Positions 9,690 through 18,992 of a stretch of DNA of 64,000 nucleotides are shown here, in pieces (positions within the stretch are counted from its first letter, which is position 1; each line of letters starts with the position of its first letter). Position numbers and translations under genes: made by a program. The stretch spans positions 1,479,501 through 1,543,500 of the forward strand of contig NC_016027.1 of the NCBI RefSeq assembly GCF_000182745.2. The letters are read 5' to 3'. This DNA is from Komagataeibacter medellinensis NBRC 3288 (GTDB taxonomy: Bacteria > Pseudomonadota > Alphaproteobacteria > Acetobacterales > Acetobacteraceae). The notes beneath the pieces were generated by a model. That model had not been told where the DNA came from. It ran no database searches and saw nothing but the letters and a program-made list of their open reading frames with translations.

Positions 9690-11030
9690 TCACGCGCCCT
9701 GCGGGCGATCCGTGGCCTCGAACAGCAGCGGCGCGCCCTGTGCGGTCGGGGCAAGCTGACCTTCCCACATCACCACATTGCCACGAATGATCGTACCCAT
9801 GGGGCGGCCCATCAGTTCCCGCCCGACAAACGGCGACCAGCCACATTTCGAGGCCAGCCATTCCTGCTGCACCGTCCAGCGCGCGGCAAGGTCCACTACC
9901 GAGAAATCGGCATCATATCCCACCGCGATACGCCCCTTGCGCACCAGCCCGAACAGCCGCTGCGGGCCGGCAGATGTCATGTCCACCACCCGGCGCAGCG
10001 ACAGACGCCCATGGGCCACGTGATCCAGCATGAGCGGCAGCAGGGTCTGCACGCCGGGCATGCCTGAAGGCGTTTCAGGATAGCTGCGCTGCTTGGCTTC
10101 CAACGTGTGGGGGGCATGATCGGAACCGATGATGTCGGGTACCCCCTGCCCCAGCCAGTACCACAGCCCGTCACGCCATGCCCGGCCACGAATGGGTGGG
10201 TTCATCTGCGCCAGCGTACCCAGTTCAGCATAGGCTTCCTCTCCCGCCAGCGTCAGGTGCTGGGGGGTTACCTCGCAACTGGCGATATCCTTGTGGCCTG
10301 ACAGGAATTCCAGTTCGGCAGGCGTGGTGATATGCAGCACATGAATGCGCCGCCCCGTGCGCCGCGCCAGGTGCACGATACGCCGCGTAGCCCGCAGCGC
10401 CGTCTCATCATCGCGCCATACGGGGTGGGAGGACGGATCGCCCGGCCTGCGTTCGGACAGGCGTTCATGCAGGCGGCTCTCGTCCTCGGCATGGATGGCC
10501 ACACGACGGCGGCCCGAGCGCAGCACACGCTCCAGCACGCCATCATCCGATACCAGCAAGTTGCCGGTGGATGAGCCCATAAAGATCTTGATCCCCGCCG
10601 TGCCGGGTAACATTTCCAGCTCCCCGCAGCGATCGGCATTATCGGTCGTGGCGCCAACATAAAAGGCATGGTCACACCACATGCGCCCACGCGCATGTTC
10701 CAGCTTGCTCACCACGGCTTCGGGGCAGTCGGTCGCGGGCTTTGTATTGGGCATCTCGAACACGGCAGTCACACCACCCATAACGGCGGCCATGCTGCCC
10801 GTTGCCAGGTCTTCCGCCCCAGTCAGGCCGGGTTCACGGAAATGGACCTGCGTATCAATCACGCCGGGCAGGATGGTCAGCCCCGTGCAATCGATCACAC
10901 GCCCCGCATCACCCTGCCCGCCAATGCGGGCAATGCGTCCATCACGCACGTACACATCGGTCACGACCGTGGCATCAGGCAGGACAACGCTGCCATTTTT
11001 CAGGCACAGATCAAAAACGGGGAGGGTCAT
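9690..11030 (-). CDS. pyrC: dihydroorotase, class I (or close amidohydrolase)
   Basis: Cyclises carbamoyl-aspartate to dihydroorotate in pyrimidine synthesis. The amidohydrolase metal ligands are visible: the HxH of DTQVHFREPG near residue 58, the carbamylated Lys in GIKIFMGSSTG near residue 148, the His of HVLHITTP and the Asp of GSDHAPHT near residue 310. The C-terminal tail closes the small beta domain. Its length of 446 residues fits class I. Of two ATGs, the one at 11030 has AGGA seven bases upstream and is preferred over 11036. No other pyrimidine gene is nearby, and a hydantoinase-type function is less likely given the HFREPG motif. Confidence 0.88.
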   Translation of the reverse strand: MTLPVFDLCLKNGSVVLPDATVVTDVYVRDGRIARIGGQGDAGRVIDCTGLTILPGVIDTQVHFREPGLTGAEDLATGSMAAVMGGVTAVFEMPNTKPATDCPEAVVSKLEHARGRMWCDHAFYVGATTDNADRCGELEMLPGTAGIKIFMGSSTGNLLVSDDGVLERVLRSGRRRVAIHAEDESRLHERLSERRPGDPSSHPVWRDDETALRATRRIVHLARRTGRRIHVLHITTPAELEFLSGHKDIASCEVTPQHLTLAGEEAYAELGTLAQMNPPIRGRAWRDGLWYWLGQGVPDIIGSDHAPHTLEAKQRSYPETPSGMPGVQTLLPLMLDHVAHGRLSLRRVVDMTSAGPQRLFGLVRKGRIAVGYDADFSVVDLAARWTVQQEWLASKCGWSPFVGRELMGRPMGTIIRGNVVMWEGQLAPTAQGAPLLFEATDRPQGA

Positions 11031-11202
11031 GGACATATCCTGTGGTCATGTCCCGCAGCCCAAGGGCGGGATACGGGCAACGGATGGCGTGGTGGGCCAG
11101 ATGCTGCGTGACCCCACATGCCGGTCATTCGATGTATGGCATGCACCCGCCAGCGTGCAAACCGTTCGGGCCAATACATGAAACCATATGCACCCCGGAT
11201 AC

Positions 11203-11233
11203 AAAAACACCCCGATCCATGCGGACCGGGGTG
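11203..11233 (-). terminator. rho-independent terminator of the c-di-GMP gene at 11261
   Basis: Read on the minus strand, an 11-bp stem (11208-11218 with 11223-11233, one wobble) closes a four-base loop and is followed by TTTTT at 11207-11203. It lies 28 bases after the stop of the PAS-GPNEF-EAL gene. The remaining gap to the dihydroorotase start shows no gene. Confidence 0.8.
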
Positions 11234-11260
11234 CATTGGCACTACGTGCGGACAATAGGC

Positions 11261-13480
11261 TCACTCGCCTGAAGGAATGGCGACCGAAGTCTCCTTTGCT
11301 TCCTTCAGCACGGCCGCCAGCCTGCCATCACGAATCCACTCCTCCAACTTGTCCGGCGTCATGGGCCGGGCAAACAGATAACCCTGCACCACGTCACACC
11401 CGAGCTGGCACAGCAGGTCAAGCTGGCGAATGGTTTCCACCCCTTCCGTCACCACCGTCATGTCCAGACGGCCACCAATGCCGATCACAGCGGTAGTGAC
11501 CGCCTGTGCATTAGCATCATGCTCAAGGTTCATGATGAAACTACGGTCGATCTTGATCTCGGTCAGCGGCAGGCGCGACAGGCTGGAATATCCCGTGCCG
11601 AAATCATCCATGGACAGGGCTACGCCGAGGTTACGGATGGCCTGCAGGACCATGTTCGTATCCTCGTTTTCCGTCATCATGACGCTTTCGGTAATCTCCA
11701 CCGTCAGGCGATGCGGTTCCAGTTTACTGTCATTGAGCAGGCGGGCAATAAAACCGGGCAGGTTACGATTGCGGAAATGCCCAGCCGACAGGTTGACCGC
11801 AACGGTGGGCACATGCACGCCATGGGCATCCCATTCCAGTATCTGCTGCACAGCGCGTTCAAGTGACCATGTGCCGATCGCCTCGATCTGGCCGGTCTCC
11901 TCCGCCACCGCAATGAAGCGTGAGGGATAGATGTTGCCCAGAGTGGGATGGTTCCACCGCGAGAGCGCCTCCACGCCATACAGCGTGTTGTTACGTACGT
12001 CGACCTGCGGCTGGTAATGCAGGTTGAGCAGCCCTTTGGCAAGGGATTCACGCAGGGCAGACCCCAGCAGCAGCCGGTCCTGCGCCGCCTTGTTATCTTC
12101 CGAACGGGCAAGGTGGGTCATGCCCAGGCCCGCGCGCTTGGCATGGCGCATGGCCTGCTCGGCGTAGCTGAGCAGGGATTCGCCATCCGGCCCGTTTTCG
12201 GGGAAGACACTGATGCCGATACCCAGCGTGGGCACGATCATGTTGCCGCCGATCTCGATCGGCTGCTTGACGGAATCATGCAGCATGGTGGCGAACTTGA
12301 CCGCATCTTCCTTGCGGGTGTTCGGCACGATGATCAGGAATTCGTTCGGACCGGACCGGCTGAGTACGTAGTTGCTGCGTGAGACACCCTTCAGCCGCTC
12401 CGACACGGATTTGAGGAACCCGTCGCCATTGATATGGCCCAGCGCATCATTGATATCGCGGAAGCGGTCGATATCAATCATGTACAGCGCGAAGTGGTTG
12501 TCACCGGGCTGGCCGATCATGGACCGGATTACCTTATGCACGGCGGTACGGTTGAGGAAACCCGTCAGCGGATCAAAATTGGACAGCTGTGAGATGTGCT
12601 GGCGCGCCTCATGCTGCTCGATCAGCACACCACAGAAGGGCACGCAGCTGCTCACGATCTGCGCTGGCCATTCCCCACGATTACGCTCGGAACGCGAATA
12701 CAGCGCAAAGATGCCGGTAATGCGACCATTACGCGTACGGATGGCCGACGCCCAGCAATGGTGCAGCCCCAGCGAGATGCCAACGGAGCGATAGCTGTCC
12801 CACACGATGGTGGTGGCCTCATTCAGGTCATTAGCCAGTGCCGCGATGTCTGCCTCCGTCAGGCGCATCTCTTCCAGTGCTGCGGCAAAGCGGCGCGGCA
12901 TGCCGGGGCCGGACAGGATACGCAGACGGTTCTGCTCATCCAGCAGGATCAGTACGGCGACCGAGTTGGGCACCAGCACTTCCACTTCGCGGCAGACCAT
13001 GTCGGCCACGTCCTGGATCTGGATTTCGCTGGAAAGCGAGCGGAAAACCGTGTTCTGCAGTTCCATCACCCGGCTGCGATGGCCCGCACCGGTAATGCCG
13101 CGCACCATCATCAGCCGGTAATTCCGGCCCGACGCCCCAACTCTGGCTGCACTCAGGCTGACCTCGGCAGAGATGTAATCGCCGCTACGGTTCTCGAACG
13201 TGACCTCGCCCGCAACAGGCTCCTGCGTGCTGTCCGGCGCTTCCATGCTGAATGGCAGGCGGCTGTTTTCAACCGACGCCGCAAGCAGTTCGCTGACCGG
13301 TTTGCCCGCCAGCACACCCGGGTCATACCCCCATAATGTCTCGGCTGCCGGGTTGGCATAGAGGATCGTATTGTGGTCATCAATGATGACCATGCCATCC
13401 TTTGCCTGACTAAGCAGTTCGAAACTAATGTCAGGAATGGTTTCAGCGGCGGGTAGAGGAATGGAATTCTTGGGTTTCAT
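11261..13480 (-). CDS. PAS-GAF-GGDEF-EAL protein with degenerate GGDEF (GPNEF) and shortened EAL
   Basis: A predicted cytoplasmic c-di-GMP protein of 739 residues. The order is PAS (about 16-135), GAF (about 145-290), GGDEF-like (about 303-465) and EAL (about 473-735). The diguanylate cyclase motif reads GPNEF at residues 377-381 (bases 12338-12352), so cyclase activity is unlikely. The EAL domain keeps EAL (504-506), NLSAGHF, VEITESVMM, DDFGTGYSS, KIDRSF, TEGVET and QGY. Compared with its paralogue and the usual EAL spacing, three residues are missing between DDFGTGYSS and KID. Its PAS lacks the heme-ligand His seen in the gene just upstream. The paralogue ends 76 bases before this start, so they are likely co-transcribed. 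The start at 13480 is chosen by alignment to the paralogue. Confidence 0.9.
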   Translation of the reverse strand: MKPKNSIPLPAAETIPDISFELLSQAKDGMVIIDDHNTILYANPAAETLWGYDPGVLAGKPVSELLAASVENSRLPFSMEAPDSTQEPVAGEVTFENRSGDYISAEVSLSAARVGASGRNYRLMMVRGITGAGHRSRVMELQNTVFRSLSSEIQIQDVADMVCREVEVLVPNSVAVLILLDEQNRLRILSGPGMPRRFAAALEEMRLTEADIAALANDLNEATTIVWDSYRSVGISLGLHHCWASAIRTRNGRITGIFALYSRSERNRGEWPAQIVSSCVPFCGVLIEQHEARQHISQLSNFDPLTGFLNRTAVHKVIRSMIGQPGDNHFALYMIDIDRFRDINDALGHINGDGFLKSVSERLKGVSRSNYVLSRSGPNEFLIIVPNTRKEDAVKFATMLHDSVKQPIEIGGNMIVPTLGIGISVFPENGPDGESLLSYAEQAMRHAKRAGLGMTHLARSEDNKAAQDRLLLGSALRESLAKGLLNLHYQPQVDVRNNTLYGVEALSRWNHPTLGNIYPSRFIAVAEETGQIEAIGTWSLERAVQQILEWDAHGVHVPTVAVNLSAGHFRNRNLPGFIARLLNDSKLEPHRLTVEITESVMMTENEDTNMVLQAIRNLGVALSMDDFGTGYSSLSRLPLTEIKIDRSFIMNLEHDANAQAVTTAVIGIGGRLDMTVVTEGVETIRQLDLLCQLGCDVVQGYLFARPMTPDKLEEWIRDGRLAAVLKEAKETSVAIPSGE

Positions 13481-13556
13481 GGTAATCCAAAATGATGAAC
13501 ACCTGTTTCCAACCAGGTACCGGGATAAAGAGGCAGCCATGTGATCATGGCAGGGT

Positions 13557-15836
13557 TTATGTCGTCTGTCCGCCTTCGCGCGCCGTGGCCTCGCTTATAC
13601 TGGCCTCCAGCAGGCGACCAGCCCCGCGTGACCACTCCAACAGGTCCCCCGGCGCCATGGGGCGGGCAAACAGGTAGCCCTGTACCACATCGCAGTTCAG
13701 CCCCTGCAGCAACTTGAGTTGGGCCTCGGTCTCCACACCCTCGGTCACGACCGTCATGCCCAGGCGGTTGCCGATGCCGATTACCGCAGTTGTAACAGCC
13801 TGAGCATTGGGATCATGCTCAAGGTTCATGATGAAGCTGCGATCAATCTTGATCTCGGTCAATGGCAGGCGCGTCAGGCGCGACAGGCTGGAATATCCCG
13901 TACCGAAATCGTCCATCGACAGACCGACTCCAAGGTTGCGGATGGCGGCAAGGCCGGCCATCGTATCCTCGTTTTCATCCATCATCACGCTTTCCGTGAT
14001 TTCAACACACAGACGCTCGGGCGAGAGCCTGCGCTCCTTGAGAATCCGCTCGATCAGCGCGGGAAGCCCACGATTGCGGAAATGCGCGGCGGAAAGGTTG
14101 ACCGAAACGGTGGGAACATGCAGGCCCTTGCTTTCCCACTCCAGGATCTGACGCGTCGCCTCCTCCAGCGACCATGTGCCAATCGTCTCGATCTGGCCAG
14201 TATCTTCCGCCACGGCAATGAAGCGCGAGGGATAGATGTTGCCCAGCGTGGGGTGGTTCCATCGCGACAGCGCCTCAACACCATACAGGCGCCCGGTCTG
14301 GATATCGATCTGCGGCTGGTAGTGCAGGTTGAGCATGCCTTTGGCCAGGGATTCACGCAGCGCGGAACCCAGCAGCAGGCGGTCCTGTGCGGCGCGATTG
14401 TCTGCGGTGCTGGACACACAGTACCCGCCACGGGATTCCTTCTTGCACCGGCGCATGGCAATCTCGGCATGGCCAAGCAGGGATTCCCCGTCCGGCCCGT
14501 TCTCGGGGAACAGGCTGATGCCGATGCCAAGGGATACAACCAGCAGGTTACCCGCGATCTCGATGGGTTCCTGCATGGCCTTGATCAGGCTTTCGGCAAA
14601 GATGGTTGCCCTTTCCTCATCACTGTCGGGCACGACAATGATGAACTCGTCCCCCCCCGAGCGGCTGAGGATGTAGTTACTGCGCGACATCATCTTGAGC
14701 CGCTCGGCAATGGCGCGCAGGAAGGCGTCGCCATTCATGTGGCCCAGGGTATCGTTAATGTCACGAAAGCGGTCGATATCAATCATGAAGACCGCGAACT
14801 GGTTATCGCCCGGGCGGTCGATCATTGACTTGATGATCTTGTGGATCGCCGTGCGGTTGAGGAAACCGGTCAGGGAATCATGGTTGGCCAGTTGCGAGAT
14901 GTGCTGCTGGGCTTCGTAGTTCTCAATCACCACGCTACAGAACGGCACGCACCCACTTACGATCTTCTGAGGCCAGTCGCTCAGTTTGTACTGGTTGCGC
15001 GAATACAGTGCGAAAATGCCCGAAATCCGCCCGTTGCGCGACTTGATTGCTGATGCCCAGCAGTTATGCAGCCCCAGCGAGATGCCAAGCGAGCGGTAGC
15101 TGTCCCATACGATGGAGTTGGCTTCCGACAGGTCATTGCCCAACGCTGCAAGGTCGCCTTCGGTCAGCGACATGTTCTCAAGTGCGGCAGCATAGCGGCG
15201 TGGCAGGCCGGGACCGGACAGGATGCTCAGCCGGTTGTTCTCATCAAGCAGCATGATGACGGATACGGTATTGGGCACGAAGCTTTCCACTTCGCGGCAT
15301 ACCAGATCGGCCACGTCCTCCACCTGCATGTCGTTAGAGATGGCCTGGAACACCGTATTCTGCAGGTCCAGCAGCTTGCGGCGGTGGCTCTCCTCGGTCA
15401 CGCCCTTCATGAAGGCCATGTAATAGCGTTTCTTCTCCGGGCCGAGCAGGGCTGTGGAAATCGACATCTCACCCGAGATGTAATCCCCGGCCTTGTTCTC
15501 GAACGTGACCTCACGCGAGGTACCGACAATGCGGTTCACGCCGGTCTTGCGGTTCTTGTAGATATAGCTGTCATGATCGCCACGGTAGACGGAAGGTACG
15601 AGGCAACTGACATTGCGACCCAGCACTTCGCTTTCGGTAAAGCCCCACAACTTTTCCGCAGCCGGATTGAAGAATACCACCTCGTTGCGTTCGTTAATGA
15701 TGACAACGCCGTCCGTCGCCTGCTCTAGAAGCTGCAGGCTGACATCAGCAGTCATGTCCAGTTCACGGTCGGCCGGTTTTTCTTCAGTCGTCAGGGGTGC
15801 TTCATGTAGGTTCATTACATGCTCGTACTGTTTCAT
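13557..15836 (-). CDS. heme-PAS-GAF-GGDEF-EAL c-di-GMP enzyme (PdeA/DosP-like oxygen sensor)
   Basis: A 759-residue c-di-GMP enzyme with PAS (about 33-150), GAF (about 160-310), GGDEF (about 318-478) and EAL (about 488-745). The PAS stretch FFNPAAEKLWGF and the His88 of RGDHDSYI match the heme-binding PAS of E. coli DosP (His77 ligand) and suit the known A. xylinum heme sensor PDEA1, so oxygen-controlled c-di-GMP turnover is likely. GGDEF (394-398) is intact and has no RxxD inhibitory site before it. All main EAL residues are present: EAL, NLSAAHF, EITE, DDFGTG, KID, EGVET and QGY. It is followed by its degenerate paralogue. ATG 15836 has GGAA six bases upstream; ATGs at 15896 and 15815 are alternatives. 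Confidence 0.9.
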   Translation of the reverse strand: MKQYEHVMNLHEAPLTTEEKPADRELDMTADVSLQLLEQATDGVVIINERNEVVFFNPAAEKLWGFTESEVLGRNVSCLVPSVYRGDHDSYIYKNRKTGVNRIVGTSREVTFENKAGDYISGEMSISTALLGPEKKRYYMAFMKGVTEESHRRKLLDLQNTVFQAISNDMQVEDVADLVCREVESFVPNTVSVIMLLDENNRLSILSGPGLPRRYAAALENMSLTEGDLAALGNDLSEANSIVWDSYRSLGISLGLHNCWASAIKSRNGRISGIFALYSRNQYKLSDWPQKIVSGCVPFCSVVIENYEAQQHISQLANHDSLTGFLNRTAIHKIIKSMIDRPGDNQFAVFMIDIDRFRDINDTLGHMNGDAFLRAIAERLKMMSRSNYILSRSGGDEFIIVVPDSDEERATIFAESLIKAMQEPIEIAGNLLVVSLGIGISLFPENGPDGESLLGHAEIAMRRCKKESRGGYCVSSTADNRAAQDRLLLGSALRESLAKGMLNLHYQPQIDIQTGRLYGVEALSRWNHPTLGNIYPSRFIAVAEDTGQIETIGTWSLEEATRQILEWESKGLHVPTVSVNLSAAHFRNRGLPALIERILKERRLSPERLCVEITESVMMDENEDTMAGLAAIRNLGVGLSMDDFGTGYSSLSRLTRLPLTEIKIDRSFIMNLEHDPNAQAVTTAVIGIGNRLGMTVVTEGVETEAQLKLLQGLNCDVVQGYLFARPMAPGDLLEWSRGAGRLLEASISEATAREGGQTT

Positions 15837-15938
15837 GAGGGGTTCCGGGACGCTCAGATCTCGGGATGACAGAAAAGCGAAAGGGCTACTGCCCATAGCA
15901 GGCGGCCAGCAAAGACCTGGCGCATGCCATGTGCATCA

Positions 15939-17954
15939 TCAGGCCGGGGACCGGAGAGGCACGGCTACCACCTGATCCGGAAGGCCCAGCAGGTAGCCCT
16001 GTCCTTCGTCACACCCTTTGGCCGATACCACAGCAAGCTGGGCCGCCGTCTCGATTCCCTGCGCCAGCACGGAAATACGCAGCGCATGCCCCGCCACCAG
16101 GACCGAACGGACCAGTTCGGCCATGGCAGGATCGGTATCCACCTTCTGCATGATGGAACGGTCAATCTTGATCTTGTCGAACGGGAAGTCGCACAGCATC
16201 GACAGGACGGAATGCGGGCCACCGAACTCATCAAGCGCCAGACGTACCCCCAGCGCATGCACCTTGTGCGCCATGGCAAGCGCACGGCGGCGGTCACGCT
16301 GCACCGTGGCTTCACTGATCTCGATAACCAACCGGTCAGCGGGCAGGCCACTGCTGGCAAGGGTATTAGCCACGATCTGGTCAAAACCGAGCTGGAGAAA
16401 CTGGGTGGCGGACATGTTGACCGCAACGCGCACATTCCCGTCCCACTTCACTGCGGCATGGCAGGCACGATCCAGCACCCATTCACCCAACTGGATGATC
16501 AGGCCGTGCTCATCAGCAAGCTCCAGTATCTCCTCTGGCGCAATGGCGCCACGCACCGGATGTTCCCAGCGCAGCAGGGCCTCGTAGCCCGATACCGCAC
16601 CCGTGGCGACCACGGTCTGAACCTGGAAGAACAGCGAAAGCTGACCTTCCGCCATGGCTTTCTTCAGATCCTCACCCAGGGCACGACGGACGCAGATATT
16701 CCGGTCAAGCGAGCTTTCGTAATACCATACGGTCTCGTGCGGGTCGGTCTTGGCACGATACATGGCCAGGTCCGCACGCGAGATCAGGGTTTCACTGTCC
16801 TTCGCATCGACCGGATAGACCGCAACACCGATACTGCCCCCACTGGTTACGATATAATCATCAATGGGAATGGGCTGGTTGAGCGCATGCCGGATGCGCT
16901 CGACAAAATCATGCAGTTCGGCACGGTCGGAAGTGCGATGGATGGCAATGAACTCATCCCCACCCAGACGGGCCACGAACTCCCCCTTACCCAGCAGGGC
17001 GCTGAAACGCTCCGCAAGCGTGATCAGGACAACATCGCCTGCCGCATGGCCACGGGTATCATTGATTTCCTTAAATTTGTTCAGGTCGATACCGATCAGC
17101 GCGAACTGCTGGCCGCTCTGGTCGGCCATCGCGACTTCCTGCTCCAGCCGTTCATTGAAACTGATGCGGTTGGGCAGCCCCGTCAACGCATCCGACATCG
17201 CCATGCGGTGCAGTTCGCGGTAGGAATCCTGCCGCAGGCTGCCGTCAATCACGTAGCAGGCGATCCCGGCGATGATCGTCAGCATGGAGCCGCCGATAAC
17301 CGCAAAACCGATGGCCTGGAACTGGACGCTGTCGCCCGTCATGTCCATGTGGGGCTGGGCTACGATATGCATGGCGGCCATACCGGTGAAATGCAGCCCG
17401 GCCACGGCACCGACCATGGCAAGCGTCATCTCGACCTGGCGGTGCAGGCTTGCGCTTTGCAGCGCAAGCGTAAGCGCAACCACCGACAGCCCGATGCCGA
17501 TCACGACCGACAGGCCAACCAGCCACGGGTTCCATACCACCAGGGCATCCACATGATAGGCGAGCATGCCGATGTAGTGCATGCTGGCGATGCCGAGCCC
17601 GAGGATCACACCACCCAGCAGGCAGCCACCACGGCCATGCAGACGGACCGCCGCCATGATCGCGAATGGAATGGCTATAAACATGGCCAGCAAGGACAGT
17701 ACCGTCTCGAACGGATCAAGATGGACACTGGCACTGCAGTTATAAGCCAGCATGGCGGCGAAATGCGTGCACCACACAAAGCTGGCACCCGCCATAGCCG
17801 CAAGGAAATACCAGCCGATACGCTGCCTGCCCGCGGTTTCCGACACACGAACAACCAGGCGCATGGTAATCCACGCACCGGCCAGGCAGACAATGAACGC
17901 GCCAGCAAGCAGGAAGGGATTATAAACCCTCAATTCATAAATATGATTGCTCAT
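15939..17954 (-). CDS. MHYT-GGDEF-EAL membrane c-di-GMP protein
   Basis: An inner-membrane signalling protein of 671 residues. The first 240 residues hold about seven membrane helices with three MHYT-type motifs (WCTHFAAM, SMHYIGM, LHFTGMAAMH), which are proposed to bind metal and sense small ligands such as O2, CO or NO. The GGDEF domain is intact (LGGDEF, residues 330-335). The EAL domain keeps EALLRW, NMSA, EIS, KIDRS and QGY. However, the DDFGTGYSS loop reads DEFGGPHS and the EGVET Glu is Gln (QGIET), so phosphodiesterase activity is doubtful and it is more likely a cyclase. ATG 17954 has GGAA about five bases upstream; 17963 is an alternative. Confidence 0.88.
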   Translation of the reverse strand: MSNHIYELRVYNPFLLAGAFIVCLAGAWITMRLVVRVSETAGRQRIGWYFLAAMAGASFVWCTHFAAMLAYNCSASVHLDPFETVLSLLAMFIAIPFAIMAAVRLHGRGGCLLGGVILGLGIASMHYIGMLAYHVDALVVWNPWLVGLSVVIGIGLSVVALTLALQSASLHRQVEMTLAMVGAVAGLHFTGMAAMHIVAQPHMDMTGDSVQFQAIGFAVIGGSMLTIIAGIACYVIDGSLRQDSYRELHRMAMSDALTGLPNRISFNERLEQEVAMADQSGQQFALIGIDLNKFKEINDTRGHAAGDVVLITLAERFSALLGKGEFVARLGGDEFIAIHRTSDRAELHDFVERIRHALNQPIPIDDYIVTSGGSIGVAVYPVDAKDSETLISRADLAMYRAKTDPHETVWYYESSLDRNICVRRALGEDLKKAMAEGQLSLFFQVQTVVATGAVSGYEALLRWEHPVRGAIAPEEILELADEHGLIIQLGEWVLDRACHAAVKWDGNVRVAVNMSATQFLQLGFDQIVANTLASSGLPADRLVIEISEATVQRDRRRALAMAHKVHALGVRLALDEFGGPHSVLSMLCDFPFDKIKIDRSIMQKVDTDPAMAELVRSVLVAGHALRISVLAQGIETAAQLAVVSAKGCDEGQGYLLGLPDQVVAVPLRSPA

Positions 17955-17969
17955 GGTTTCCATTTTTGA

Positions 17970-18364
17970 GCGGCCATTACCATAACAACAATCGGCAGAT
18001 TTTGGATAATATCTGACGCCGCATGGGAAAAATGCGAAAAATTATATGGCATTAACCGCCTACAACAGGGACATCAAAACAGGCGATTCAGCTGTTTTAT
18101 TTTTTATTTGCTGAGATTAACCAGATGTTAGTAAACATTCTTCTCATATGCAACAAAAAAATATTGGTGACCACTCTAATAGCGATATGTTACGAATTTC
18201 TGCAAAAAGTGCATAGCGGTCAACCATTTCACCAGCACGCAATAGCCTCTTCATAACAAGTTATAGGTTTATATTCCTATATTTATACTTGTATATGTTA
18301 CACTTATCCAGTGAATTGCAATTCCATAGGAATTTACACAAAGGCCCATTTATATCAGGCCCAA
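17970..18364. other. AT-rich intergenic region upstream of the MHYT gene
   Basis: About 395 bases, clearly richer in A and T than the flanking genes. It lies between the 5' end of the MHYT gene and the 3' end of the cytochrome b561 gene, which runs the same way. I see no open frame with coding character and no RNA gene. The region probably holds the MHYT promoter and perhaps silencer or IHF-type sites, but no single box stands out. Confidence 0.5.
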
Positions 18365-18922
18365 TCAAGGTAACATGCGCTGGAATATCCGGTCACGGTG
18401 GACGCACAGATGGTACAGGGCGGCACCCGCATGCAAAAGCACCACAACAACCAGTAACCATGCATTCCAGTGATGTAACCATGCGAAAAAGGAATGCGTT
18501 CCGCGTATCAGGACAGGAAAAGGCGAATTGATCGGCACGCCAAAGGCCATTACCGGGCGACCGGCAGACCAGCGCGCCATGTAGCCAAATATGATTTCAC
18601 CCCCCAGCAGCAGATACAGCACCCGGTGCATGCTCCGCGCCACGCGTTCCTGAAAGGTTATGACAGGAAAGCGAATAGCTCGCCCCCCGGTCAGGCCCCA
18701 CGCAATGCGGGTCACGAATACGGCCGCCAGCACCACGCCCAAAGACGTATGGGTCGTTACAAGGAAGGCACGCAACGGCAACCCGTGGTCAAGGAGGTGC
18801 CAGCCCACCTGCCCCACGGCAAACTGTTCGATCACCAGCACAGCGGTCAGCCAGTGCAGCCAACGGGTTTCCCAGCTGTAGCGCACGGGCAGCCGTGGGG
18901 AAGCAGGGGAATGTACGGTCAT
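18365..18922 (-). CDS. cytochrome b561 family protein
   Basis: A di-heme b-type cytochrome of the inner membrane, about 185 residues with four helices. It moves electrons between a quinol pool and a periplasmic or membrane partner. Candidate heme ligands are the His residues in WLHWLTA, THTSLGV, MHRVLYL and LHHWNAWLL, with LHAGAALYH in the last helix. The ATG at 18922 has GGTGA about five bases upstream and begins just before the first helix; the longer reading from 19030 has no such support. It follows the small secreted protein gene by 70 bases on the same strand, which suggests they are expressed together. Confidence 0.88.
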   Translation of the reverse strand: MTVHSPASPRLPVRYSWETRWLHWLTAVLVIEQFAVGQVGWHLLDHGLPLRAFLVTTHTSLGVVLAAVFVTRIAWGLTGGRAIRFPVITFQERVARSMHRVLYLLLGGEIIFGYMARWSAGRPVMAFGVPINSPFPVLIRGTHSFFAWLHHWNAWLLVVVVLLHAGAALYHLCVHRDRIFQRMLP

Positions 18923-18992
18923 TTCGGTCACCCATGATCCAAATGGCCGGTTGTTACAGACGGCCCGCAGGGGCCGGTCCGCGTTGCCGTGT

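Noticed and set aside
15924-17969. Plus-strand open frame of 681 codons over the MHYT gene
   Set aside because: It is antisense to a protein with intact MHYT, GGDEF and EAL motifs; its composition (Gln, His, Arg-rich) is typical of a reverse-strand shadow.
18289-18531. Short plus-strand open frame near the b561 gene
   Set aside because: It overlaps the 3' end of the cytochrome b561 gene on the other strand and has no ribosome site or protein-like pattern.
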